Below, in pieces: positions 26,366 to 34,964 of a DNA stretch of 64,000 nucleotides. Positions within the stretch are counted from its first letter, which is position 1. The number at the start of each line of letters is the position of its first letter. Under the pieces are notes generated by a model, which saw only the letters and a list, made by a program, of their open reading frames with translations, was not told where the DNA came from and made no database searches. This stretch comes from Mongoliimonas terrestris (lineage in GTDB: Bacteria > Pseudomonadota > Alphaproteobacteria > Rhizobiales > Pleomorphomonadaceae): contig NZ_MSIG01000014.1 in the NCBI RefSeq assembly GCF_001927285.1, positions 1 to 64,000 of the forward strand, read 5' to 3'. The translations under genes were made by a program, and so were the position numbers.

Positions 26366-27277
26366 GTGGACATCCGCTTGCTGAGGGTGTTCCGCACCGT
26401 GGTCGAACGTGGCGGGTTCTCCGCCGCGGAGGTCATGCTCAACAAGTCGAAGTCGGCGATCAGCCTCGACATCTCCAACCTGGAGCAGCGACTCGGCGCC
26501 GTCTTGTGCGTCCGCGGACGCGGCGGCTTCGCGCTGACGGAAGAAGGCCAGATCGTCTATCTGGCCTCGCTGCAACTGTTCCATGACCTCGACAAGTTCC
26601 GCGACCGGATTGCCAACGGCCTGCAACGGCTGACCGGGACGGTTTCGATGTTGCTCCTCGACAACATCGTCACCATCGCCAGCCAACCCCTGTCGAATGC
26701 GCTCGCCGTCTTCGGCAAGCGCCATCCGGCGGTCGAGCTCAAGCTGGAATCGGCGAATTCGCTGGCCGTCGAGCGCGGCATTCTGGAGGGAGAGGCCGAC
26801 ATCGGCATCGCGGTGGTGCCGCGACCGCTGGCGACGCTCGTCACTTTTCCGCTGTTCCGCGAGGAGCTCCGCCTCTACTGCGGTCGCGACCACCCGCTCT
26901 ACGCCAGCGAACCGGGTGCGCTCGACCCGGAACGCGTGTTCGACTATCCGCTGATCGAGCCGAGCGTAATCGACGATCCCGTCTTCGCCGCGAAACTGGA
27001 GAACTTTCGGATCTCGGGGCGGGCCAACAGCATCGACTCGCGCGTCCTGCTCGTCCTCAGCGGCATGCACCTCGGCTTCCTGCCGCCGGAGTTCGCCGAG
27101 CCGTGGATCGCGACCGCGGAGCTTCGCGAGGTGCCGCTCCCGGAGATGAGGACCGCGAACACCTTCTACGCCATCATCAAAAAGTCGACCCGGCAAACGG
27201 CGGCGGCGCAGCGTCTGCTGCAGACGATCCTCGGCGAGTTCAAGGCGCGTTCCGTCGGCTTGCCGGCCGACGCGTGA
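26366..27277 (+). CDS. LysR-family transcriptional regulator
   Basis: LysR regulator with an N-terminal winged helix-turn-helix (LRVFRTVVERGGFSAAEVML, NKSKSAISLDISNLEQRLGA) and a periplasmic-binding-like effector domain. The GTG at 26366 is the only standard start, but a CTG at 26306 has a perfect GGAGG five bases upstream. It would add about 20 residues (IRRSFRGNLSEVDIRLL) typical of this LysR subgroup, so the real start may be there. It is divergent from the ABC operon and convergent with the isomerase/desaturase pair, and is the likely regulator of both. Confidence 0.87.
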   Translation: MDIRLLRVFRTVVERGGFSAAEVMLNKSKSAISLDISNLEQRLGAVLCVRGRGGFALTEEGQIVYLASLQLFHDLDKFRDRIANGLQRLTGTVSMLLLDNIVTIASQPLSNALAVFGKRHPAVELKLESANSLAVERGILEGEADIGIAVVPRPLATLVTFPLFREELRLYCGRDHPLYASEPGALDPERVFDYPLIEPSVIDDPVFAAKLENFRISGRANSIDSRVLLVLSGMHLGFLPPEFAEPWIATAELREVPLPEMRTANTFYAIIKKSTRQTAAAQRLLQTILGEFKARSVGLPADA

Positions 27278-27298
27278 CGGCGGATCGCCCAACGCGCA

Positions 27299-28153
27299 TC
27301 ATAGGGAGGCGGCCGGCGCATCCAAGTTGAGCCAGATCTCCTCCACCATGGCGCGGAGATCGAGCGCTTCGCGGCGGCGGTCCGAGAGTTCGTTGCCGTC
27401 GGCGTCCGTGATGGCGTATTCGCGGGGTCCGAGTTCGCTGAGGAAGATCACCTCGTCGCCGTCCTCCGCCCGAGCCTTCCAAGCGGAGAGGCCGTGCCGC
27501 CACCAGCGGAGGAAGGTCTCGACCCAGATGCGGTGCTGCGGGAAATGCAGCGGCACCTGGACCTGGTTGCGCGTGGCGACCCGGCCCTGGAACGATCCGG
27601 ACCGCTCCAGGATCGTCCGGACCATGGCTTCGTAGTCCGGCGTGATCGGCTGCATCATCTCCCGGTCGACGACATAGTGGGACAGGTCGGCCGACAGCCG
27701 CATCTCGGGTATGTGCTCGATCAGTTGCAGCGTTGTGTAGAGGTCGTTGGTCAGGCAGTTGCGATGGGTCTCGAACTGGATCGGCATGCCTTCGCGATCC
27801 GCCATCTCGAGCCAGCGCATCGCGACCGGGATCATGTCGGCGAGGCGGAGCGGCATGACCTGGCCGACCACGATCACGAAGGGCGCTCCGATGGCGCGAC
27901 CGAGGGCGAGGGCCGGCCGAAGCTCCTCGATCGTCCTCGGAAAGGCGGTCAGCAAGCCGGCGAGCCCCGTCCGCTCGTAGTGCGGAATGCACGCCCGGGC
28001 CTCTTCCAGCGACAGCGCGCCGAGATCGATGGCCATGCCCTTCCAGCCGTCCGCCTTCACCTGGTCGAACCGCTCGCCCACCGGCCGCTCGGGTCGGCCG
28101 GGATGACGGTCCTCCGTGGCCCAGAGCGACTGGTAGAAGCCGATCGTCGCCAT
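27299..28153 (-). CDS. TIM-barrel isomerase/epimerase-like protein
   Basis: 284-residue protein of the sugar phosphate isomerase/epimerase (AP endonuclease 2-like) TIM-barrel superfamily. Probable metal ligands lie in IQFETHRNCLTND (Glu, His) and LSADLSHYVVDREM (Asp, His). The substrate cannot be read from the sequence; in this context it may act on a product of the neighbouring oxygenase or ureohydrolase. It follows the desaturase gene after 6 bp. Confidence 0.75.
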   Translation of the reverse strand: MATIGFYQSLWATEDRHPGRPERPVGERFDQVKADGWKGMAIDLGALSLEEARACIPHYERTGLAGLLTAFPRTIEELRPALALGRAIGAPFVIVVGQVMPLRLADMIPVAMRWLEMADREGMPIQFETHRNCLTNDLYTTLQLIEHIPEMRLSADLSHYVVDREMMQPITPDYEAMVRTILERSGSFQGRVATRNQVQVPLHFPQHRIWVETFLRWWRHGLSAWKARAEDGDEVIFLSELGPREYAITDADGNELSDRRREALDLRAMVEEIWLNLDAPAASL

Positions 28154-28159
28154 GGCGGT

Positions 28160-29182
28160 TCAGTCCTCGAGCTTCAGACCGAGCGGGTTGCGGACATTGT
28201 CGGCCGGGGCGACCGGCTCCAGGTCCACGTCGTCGCTGATCCAGACCCGGTCCGACGGATAGTCCGCTTCGGTCCGGCCGCTCAGGAAGGCGCGGATCGC
28301 CTTCCACTGGAAGCCGAGATAGGTCATCTCCTCGGGCCTGCGGCCGCGGTCGGTGAAGATCGACCGGTGAAGGCGGGCGAGATTGTAACAGGGCACCCCC
28401 GGAAACGCGTGGTGGGCGGTGTGGTACTGCATGTTCCACGCCAGCCAGCGCATCACTCCGTTGGTGCGCGTCGACCGCGTGTTGAGCGTGATATCGTCAA
28501 CGTGCGGCAGGCCCAGATGCTCGATCGTGTTCTGAAGCTGGTGCACGACCTTCGTGACCATCATCGGCGCGAGCCAGTGCGTCACCGCGAGCCAGCTTCC
28601 GGTCGCCACCGAGACCGCGGCGATCGCCCCATAGCCGAGAAGGTGCAGCCGCCCTTCGCGGATGACGTCCGCCTTGCGGCGTTCGGGGATGTAGGGCTCG
28701 CTGACGACGCCCGCCGAGAAGCGCAGGATGCGGCGGATGCGGGTGTACCAGTAGGTCGGACCCAGCACCCAGAGCAGGTAGGACTTGAAGTCGTAGGGCG
28801 GGCGCGCGAGTTCGCCGTCCTTCTCCCAGTTCTGGGTGAACCGGTGGTGCGCGAAGTGCTGGATCTGGTCGAAGTCGCGCGGATAGAGCAGCACGAATCC
28901 GAACAGGCGCCCGAACCACTCGTTCAGGAGCTTCGACGAGAACACCGTCGCATGGCTGAACTCGTGCTGGCCGGCGTAGAGGAAGTTGAGGAGCACCCCG
29001 TGAACGATGAAGACGGGGACCACCCACCAACTGCCCCAGGTCAGGGTAAGCAGCACGCCGGTCGACAGGATCGCGCCGAGGTGGCTGACGACCTGCACCG
29101 CGCCGCGCAGATCCGATTTCGAGGAGAGATCCCGCAGCGTATCCCGCATGATCATGTCCCGCCTGGCGAAAACCTCATCCAT
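28160..29182 (-). CDS. Membrane di-iron fatty acid desaturase-family protein
   Basis: 340-residue integral membrane protein of the fatty acid desaturase/hydroxylase superfamily. All three His boxes are present: HEFSH, HFAHH and HTAHH, plus NTIEHLG. Several hydrophobic segments flank them. ATG 29182 has AGAGG six bases upstream and is preferred to a longer start at 29272. It forms a two-gene operon with the TIM-barrel gene. The family oxidises lipids, alkanes, carotenoids and some amines; pairing with an ABC importer and a ureohydrolase suggests a small-molecule substrate (inference). Confidence 0.82.
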   Translation of the reverse strand: MDEVFARRDMIMRDTLRDLSSKSDLRGAVQVVSHLGAILSTGVLLTLTWGSWWVVPVFIVHGVLLNFLYAGQHEFSHATVFSSKLLNEWFGRLFGFVLLYPRDFDQIQHFAHHRFTQNWEKDGELARPPYDFKSYLLWVLGPTYWYTRIRRILRFSAGVVSEPYIPERRKADVIREGRLHLLGYGAIAAVSVATGSWLAVTHWLAPMMVTKVVHQLQNTIEHLGLPHVDDITLNTRSTRTNGVMRWLAWNMQYHTAHHAFPGVPCYNLARLHRSIFTDRGRRPEEMTYLGFQWKAIRAFLSGRTEADYPSDRVWISDDVDLEPVAPADNVRNPLGLKLED

Positions 29183-29437
29183 GTCGCACCTCTTCCCGGC
29201 CACGCCGGCCGCTCCCGATATCCCGGCACGACTATCGGGCGGACGGTAGCCGGCGACGATGCGAAGCTGCAAAACGGTTGTTGAGCGCGGGCGAAACTAT
29301 CTCTCGCACGCTCGCCGACGGCGGCCGCTGGAAGTCTGACGAGGCTTCCGGTCGGCTGATAACCGAAGATCTGCCGCGTCGGTCGGAGCACGCCGTCCTG
29401 GTGCTCTGACCGCATCGCCGCGCTTCCCGGACGCGCC

Positions 29438-29548
29438 AGAGCATTCTCCGATCAAGGTGCACGACTTGATCGGAGAATGCTCCAGGCTTTTCAATCTGGA
29501 GGGATTTCTTGTCGACCTTACGATTCCGTCAGGTCGGAAAGCGCTCGA
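29438..29548 (-). repeat. Interspersed intergenic repeat, copy 2 (inverted)
   Basis: The reverse complement of this stretch matches copy 1 (21078-21193), with blocks such as GAGCGCTTTCCGACCTGA and AGGTCGACAAGAAATC in common. The terminal hairpin arms differ in sequence but keep pairing (AGCATTCTCCGATCAAG against CTTGATCGGAGAATGCT), so the structure is conserved. The rest of the 428-bp gap 29183-29611 shows no gene. Confidence 0.8.
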
Positions 29549-29611
29549 GCCATGGTCACGCGTCACGCTAACCTGCGGCTCGCTTTCGTCGTCGCAGTGC
29601 TTGTTTGGTCC

Positions 29612-31408
29612 TTATCTGTAAAACGGCGCTCTCGTTTTCGACTTCGAATAGTACAAACCCGTGCGGGTTGCCGATGTGGAACCGCGTGCGTCGGCGGCGG
29701 CGAAGATGTCGCGCGCCTTGGAGTACTGGCGGGTGTTGTAGTAGGCCCAGCCTCGCAGCACGGCGAGATCCTGGGTTTCCTTGCCGGACGCGGCGATCTT
29801 CTCCAGGAGGCTGATCGCCTCCTGGTAGCGCTTGCCCTCGTAGAGGGCCACGGCCTGGCGCGTGTCGCTGGCGCTCTCCTTCGGCCGCTTGTTCAGCCAC
29901 ACGCGAACCTGTCCACCATCGGATGCCACGGAGGCGTTCGCGACGCTGTCCTTCAAGGCGGCGATGGACGGGTAGCGCGGGGCGAGTTCGGCCAGGAGCG
30001 TGGCGGCCCGGCTCCGCTCACCAAGGCTTTGTGCGGTGAGCACGGCGCCGAGATGGGCGCCTTCGCTTTCCAGAACACTCAGCGATTGCTCGAACCACTG
30101 TTTGGCGGCCTTGAAGTCCTTGGTGTTGTAGCGATACCAGCCGAGGGCCTCGGCACCGAAAGCCGAATGCGTCGCCCGCACGGCCTCTTCCATTGCGGCC
30201 AGGCGATCGGCCGGATAGGCGGCCGCCCCGATCGTGGTGAGGGCCGCGGCCGTCACCTCCACGTGGAGTTTCGCCAGGTCGGGCGAAAGCGCCCGCGCGC
30301 GGTAGGCAAGGTCCTCGGCCGCTCGCTGATCGCCCTTGCGCTGCAAGGTGAGGATGAGGCCTTCGATCGCCTTCGGGTCTTCGGCAAAGCCGGCCGCCGT
30401 CCTGAACCAGGTCTCGGCCACGTCGAGGTTCGCCGCCGCATAGTGATACCAGCCGAGAAGTCCGGCGTCCGCCGACGAGCGGGTCTGGCGCGCAAGCAGT
30501 TCCAGGCGGGCGAGATCGGCCGGCGCCGCGGCGAATGCGGCGGCTTGTGGCGGGGCGACGACCAGGGGATCCGGTCCCGTCGTCAGGGCGGCGAGCGGGG
30601 CCGGGGCGACGGCCGGCACGGCGGACGGGATCACCGCCGCGACACGCCGGCGGACGCGATCGTCGAGCACGGCCTGAAACTCGTTCGTGCCGTCGGCGTT
30701 GGTCGCCCCGGTGGCGATCAGACGATCCACCGCCGTCTCCGGCAGCACCAGGCTCGCCTTCTGGACGGTTGCAAGCCGTTGCGGGGCGTCGGCGCAGCGC
30801 GTGAGCGCGTAGTCGAAGGCGGTCAGAGACTTCTCCACGTCGCCCAGGCGGCCCAAGGCCTCGGCGACACTCCAGACGATGTCGATCCGGGCACAGGACA
30901 GGAGCGTCGGGCGGCTGCGGGCCGCTTCCACCACGCCGGCGTCATTGCCCATGTTCGAGGCCGCCACCAGGCGGGCCACCGTCTCGCCGTCCGCCAGTGC
31001 GTCGAGGAGGTCGTTCGGCAACGGGGCATCCGGATTGTTCGTCCGGATCTCCTTGAGGGCGACGTGGAGGTCGGCGTAGCGGCCCTCCGCATAGAGCGCC
31101 CAAAGCGGGCCCACATCGATGTCAGGCGCCCGATCGGTCGCGTAGAGGTCGACGGGAGGCGTCCATCCCGGGTTTTCCGTCTGCAGGCGCCGGATCTCGG
31201 CGGCGATCCGGGCAGCGTCGTTCTGCGCGGCGTAGTAGCGAAGCGCCGACTCGTCCACCTGAACCGGCGGTGCGGGCGGCGGCGGCAGAGGGCCGAACAG
31301 CGCCAGGGGCGGAACCGTGCCGGCGGCCGGCTTCACCTGTTCGGCGTTGACGGTCGGAACAAGCGCGAGGGCGAACGCGGTGCCGAGGAGAAAGCGCTTC
31401 AAAGGCAT
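29612..31408 (-). CDS. TPR protein of the cellulose operon
   Basis: 598-residue exported protein: signal peptide KRFLLGTAFALALVPTVNA, a Pro-rich linker, then tetratricopeptide-like helical repeats (for example GLLGWYHYAAANLDVAETWF, LGWYRYNTKDFKAAKQWF and LRGWAYYNTRQYSKARDIF). It may correspond to the periplasmic TPR part of BcsC, but no C-terminal beta-barrel is present; the protein ends TRAPFYR. ATG 31408 overlaps the bcsZ stop by 10 bp, so it belongs to the bcs operon. Likely a scaffold for cellulose export or modification. Confidence 0.75.
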   Translation of the reverse strand: MPLKRFLLGTAFALALVPTVNAEQVKPAAGTVPPLALFGPLPPPPAPPVQVDESALRYYAAQNDAARIAAEIRRLQTENPGWTPPVDLYATDRAPDIDVGPLWALYAEGRYADLHVALKEIRTNNPDAPLPNDLLDALADGETVARLVAASNMGNDAGVVEAARSRPTLLSCARIDIVWSVAEALGRLGDVEKSLTAFDYALTRCADAPQRLATVQKASLVLPETAVDRLIATGATNADGTNEFQAVLDDRVRRRVAAVIPSAVPAVAPAPLAALTTGPDPLVVAPPQAAAFAAAPADLARLELLARQTRSSADAGLLGWYHYAAANLDVAETWFRTAAGFAEDPKAIEGLILTLQRKGDQRAAEDLAYRARALSPDLAKLHVEVTAAALTTIGAAAYPADRLAAMEEAVRATHSAFGAEALGWYRYNTKDFKAAKQWFEQSLSVLESEGAHLGAVLTAQSLGERSRAATLLAELAPRYPSIAALKDSVANASVASDGGQVRVWLNKRPKESASDTRQAVALYEGKRYQEAISLLEKIAASGKETQDLAVLRGWAYYNTRQYSKARDIFAAADARGSTSATRTGLYYSKSKTRAPFYR

Positions 31409-32481
31409 GCGCCGTTTCCTTCTGAATGACCGATGAGGGCGAGAAGACCCAGTGTGGCCGGGTAGTAGAGATCGTCCGACACCGACGTGGCCGCAGATGA
31501 TGCGGCCTCTCCCCCGGCAGGGTCGCCCGGGGCTATGCAGCGGGCCAGACCGATGACGAGCCGGTAGCCGTTCCCGCCGAGCGGTTCGCCGGCCGTCCCG
31601 GTCGCCACGTCGACGACCGAGGGTCCGGCGGTCTCGGCAAGCGAGAGGTAGCCGTCGAGCGGCGCCAGGTCGAAGGCGATCGCATCCGGCAGAAGCGCCA
31701 GATAGAGCGGGATGCGGATGCTCTCGTAGCCGAACACCGGCTTGAAACCGCTTGCCGGCTGCGGACTGTCGCCGGACAGCGACAGCCAATCGGTCGGCAG
31801 GTGCCGCGGACCGAAGCGGGCCGCCTGGAGCAAAGCCCGGCCGCTGTCCTCCACGCCGCGCCAGTCCAGGTCCGGCGTCAGGGGCTGGAGCGCGCGAAGG
31901 GCGGGGAAGACCCAGTAGGAAAGGTTCACGATCGGACCGTCAGGCCGATCCTTGGCGGTGAACCCCATGCGGCCGGGCAGCAGCACCCGGCCGAAACGGG
32001 TCTCGATGGTCGCCTCCTCCCAGATCGCCCGGGCGATGGCGCGCGCCTCGTCGCGAAGGGAGGCGTCCGACCATTTGTCGGCGCCGAGCGCCAGGCCCCA
32101 CGCCATGAGAAGATCGCCATCCGTGGCGTTGTTCGGGTCGCCGACCGGCGGATCGGCGGCCGGGTCGTAGCGCCAGGCGGAGAGGCGCGAGCCCTCGACG
32201 GCGAGGTGCGCGCGCGCGAAGGCGCGAATGGCGTCGAAGGCAGGCCGATCGTTCAGGAAGGCCGCGAGCACCAGGCCGTAGCCCTGGCCCTCGGAATGGG
32301 AAATCCCGCGGTTCGCATTGTCGACCAGCCGGCCGCTCGGATCGAGATGCCGACGCTTGTAGTCGCTCCAGCGGTCCGCGAGGGCGGCCACGGTCGGCTC
32401 GGCCTTGGGCGCCGCCAGGGCAGGGGCGAGTGACAGCACCGTAAAGAGGGCTGCGACCAGGGGGACGAGGGCGCGCATCAT
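31399..32481 (-). CDS. bcsZ: BcsZ, cellulose operon endoglucanase (GH8)
   Basis: 360-residue periplasmic endo-1,4-beta-glucanase of glycoside hydrolase family 8. It has a signal peptide (LVPLVAALFTVLSLAPALA), the ISHSEGQGYGLVLAAF block containing the catalytic Glu, and NNATDGDLLMAWGLALG with the Asp region. It starts at an ATGA overlap with the bcsB stop. In cellulose producers the enzyme trims or untangles nascent glucan. Confidence 0.88.
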   Translation of the reverse strand: MMRALVPLVAALFTVLSLAPALAAPKAEPTVAALADRWSDYKRRHLDPSGRLVDNANRGISHSEGQGYGLVLAAFLNDRPAFDAIRAFARAHLAVEGSRLSAWRYDPAADPPVGDPNNATDGDLLMAWGLALGADKWSDASLRDEARAIARAIWEEATIETRFGRVLLPGRMGFTAKDRPDGPIVNLSYWVFPALRALQPLTPDLDWRGVEDSGRALLQAARFGPRHLPTDWLSLSGDSPQPASGFKPVFGYESIRIPLYLALLPDAIAFDLAPLDGYLSLAETAGPSVVDVATGTAGEPLGGNGYRLVIGLARCIAPGDPAGGEAASSAATSVSDDLYYPATLGLLALIGHSEGNGACL

Positions 32482-34964
32482 CGCTCGACGCGCGGACGAG
32501 AGAGGGCCGCGCCGATGAAGCCGAGGAGGACGCCGAGGCCGAGGACGATCAGGGTGTAGAGCCCGGCCTCGTCGGTCAGCCATCCGGCGAGCGTGAGCCG
32601 GGCATTGCCGAGATCCAGCGGTCGGGTGCCGAAGAGAACCGGCTTCACCGCCGGACGGGTCTCGATCGTGTCTCCATCGGCGCGAAGGACCGTTCGGGCG
32701 CCGCCGATGGCGTTCCAGTCGTCCTTTGTGGCGAGGCGATTGAAGCCAGCCTCCATGGAGGGCGTGTCTTCCGCCGAGATGACGGTCCAGACAACCGGCT
32801 GAACGCCCTCGGCGAATGCTGTCCAGGCCGGCGCGTCCGGGGGCAGAACGGCGGACTGCGCGAGGATCAGGTCGCCCGATGCAAGCGGCGCCATCGGCGG
32901 CGCGCTCCGCCGTCCCGCGGCGCGATCCAGCCAGCGGTCGGCCACCGGTCGCCAGTCGATGGCGACGAGCGACTTGAAATCGAACCGTTCGACGGACTCG
33001 GCGGCGGGCCGGAACGCCTCCACAAGACGCGGCGAGAAGATGCTGGAGGGCGTTTCGGCCACCGCCTCTTCGGGCACGGCGAACCGGCCGGTGGTCGTCT
33101 TGAACGGGTTGTCGGCGACCGGACTCGAGGCGGGCTCGGAAACCGCCGGTGCCAGGGAGACCCGATTGCCCGACCGGAGGTCGGCAGGTCCGCTGCCGCC
33201 GGTGACGAACGACGGATCGGCGTGGTGCGCCAGGAAGGAAGGCAGTGCCGAGCGTGGCGCGACCACCAGACCGCCCGGGTCCGTCGGCCGGGGCTGGCTG
33301 AACCTGAGATCCAGCGGCACCGCGATGCCGAGCGCGACGGTCGCCCGCATGGCCATGGTCAGGCCGATTCCGAGCGTCGTGGCGTCCTGGTTCAGCACGT
33401 AGATCACCATCGGGCGACCGGGCGTGCTGTGCGGAAACCCGTATCCGACCACCCCGCCGAGTTCCGGCAAGGCACCCGTGTGCGCCAAGGCGGGGATTTC
33501 CAGGCGCGTGGTGTCCATTAACGCGAAGCGCGGCGACTGGTCGGCGGCGGTCGGGTCGCAGATCCTGTCGGCGGGCGTGCTCGTCCGGGATTCGAAGGTG
33601 AGCGTGTTGTCGCCCGGATGGAAGACGGTCAGCGGCAGCTTGACCTCGTGATCCTCGAACACGCCGCCATCCCGGGCTGCCAGATCGATGGTGGCGGCCT
33701 CACGGCCGTTGACGTGCACGGTGAAGGTGCTGTCCGTGTCCAGACCACCGGCATAGCCCCCGTCGAGACGGAGGATGGCCGCGCCGTAGCCGGCCAGATA
33801 GGCATCGGGCGGCAAGGTCAGCCGGACGCTGTCGGTGAAGCGGCGTCCCGATACGGTCGCGCTCTCGAAGCCAAGGTCGCCGAGGCTGACGTTCGCTCCG
33901 CCGTCGAGGGGGCGCCCCACTTCGTCCGCCAACGCCGCAAGGCCGTCGACCGAGCCGACGGGAGCGCGCATGGACCCCTGCAGCGCGCGGGCGGCGGCGT
34001 CGATCGCCTCGGGCGTGTCGCCGACGACAAGGACTTCCACCCGGCGCGCCATGGTGGTCGAGGTTCTGACCACGATGCCGGGCACCAGCTGGCGGCCACC
34101 CTCCGCCACCAGGGCGGCGGCTTCGGCAACGCTGGCGCGACGGACCTCCAGACCCGGGTCGCCGGTAGGGGCGGTGAGGATGTCCACGCGGGGAGACCAG
34201 GACCAGCCGGCCAGCATGAGGCTCTGGACGGCGCGCACCGTGGCGTCAAGGAGGAGGCGCTCCTCCCCCGCCGGTACCACCAGGCGGACATGCCCGGGCG
34301 CGCCGGCGCTTTCCAGCAGCGCCGGCAGGTGGGCCAGCGGGTCGGTCGTGGTGGATGCCGCCACTTCGCTGACGAAACCGGTCTGGACGGCGTCGAGCCG
34401 GGTCCAGAGCTCGAAGGTGCCCGTGATCGAGCAGTCGACCCGATGGCGCCCTTCCGCCACCACCGTCACGGCATTGAAGCCCGCGACCGCAAGACCCGCC
34501 GGCATCGGCAGGCGCATCGGCTGGCCGACCACCAGGTCCTCACCGTTCAGGATGGCGATCGCACGCCCGTTGATGAGGACGGTCAGCGTTGCGGCCTGCG
34601 GCAGCGCCGATACGGAGCGGTCGGCGAGGGTCAGTCCGAAGGCCTGGACCGTCCCCGCCTCCGAGGGCGTGAGATAGATCGGAAGCGTGAGCCGATCATA
34701 CTCCCCGCGAAGGACGAGGCTTTCCGGCGCGGCCGGCAAGGGGCGGATCACCCCACGCCGGCCACCGGCCGGCGGCTCGCCGACATTGCTCGTCAGCACC
34801 AGGGTTTCAGCCGGGACGACAGGGGCCTCCACCGCGTGGGCCGCCGTGACGGTGGAGACGGCCAGTCCGACCCAAGCGGACAGCGAAACGGAAAGGATGG
34901 AGCGCATGCGGCGGTGGTCTCTTTTCGCGTGCGGATCGAGAGGCGGGCGAGAGGCGCTGTTCAT
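32478..34964 (-). CDS. bcsB: BcsB, cyclic-di-GMP-linked cellulose synthase subunit B
   Basis: 828-residue periplasmic partner of BcsA. It has an N-terminal signal peptide (ILSVSLSAWVGLAVSTVTA), jelly-roll/flavodoxin-like domains (LTLPPDAYLAGYGAAILRLD; FTVHVNGREAATIDLAARD) and a C-terminal membrane anchor (TLIVLGLGVLLGFIGAAL). It overlaps bcsA by 4 bp (ATGA) and bcsZ by 4 bp. It guides the glucan through the periplasm and is required for BcsA activity in known systems. Confidence 0.88.
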   Translation of the reverse strand: MNSASRPPLDPHAKRDHRRMRSILSVSLSAWVGLAVSTVTAAHAVEAPVVPAETLVLTSNVGEPPAGGRRGVIRPLPAAPESLVLRGEYDRLTLPIYLTPSEAGTVQAFGLTLADRSVSALPQAATLTVLINGRAIAILNGEDLVVGQPMRLPMPAGLAVAGFNAVTVVAEGRHRVDCSITGTFELWTRLDAVQTGFVSEVAASTTTDPLAHLPALLESAGAPGHVRLVVPAGEERLLLDATVRAVQSLMLAGWSWSPRVDILTAPTGDPGLEVRRASVAEAAALVAEGGRQLVPGIVVRTSTTMARRVEVLVVGDTPEAIDAAARALQGSMRAPVGSVDGLAALADEVGRPLDGGANVSLGDLGFESATVSGRRFTDSVRLTLPPDAYLAGYGAAILRLDGGYAGGLDTDSTFTVHVNGREAATIDLAARDGGVFEDHEVKLPLTVFHPGDNTLTFESRTSTPADRICDPTAADQSPRFALMDTTRLEIPALAHTGALPELGGVVGYGFPHSTPGRPMVIYVLNQDATTLGIGLTMAMRATVALGIAVPLDLRFSQPRPTDPGGLVVAPRSALPSFLAHHADPSFVTGGSGPADLRSGNRVSLAPAVSEPASSPVADNPFKTTTGRFAVPEEAVAETPSSIFSPRLVEAFRPAAESVERFDFKSLVAIDWRPVADRWLDRAAGRRSAPPMAPLASGDLILAQSAVLPPDAPAWTAFAEGVQPVVWTVISAEDTPSMEAGFNRLATKDDWNAIGGARTVLRADGDTIETRPAVKPVLFGTRPLDLGNARLTLAGWLTDEAGLYTLIVLGLGVLLGFIGAALSRPRVER

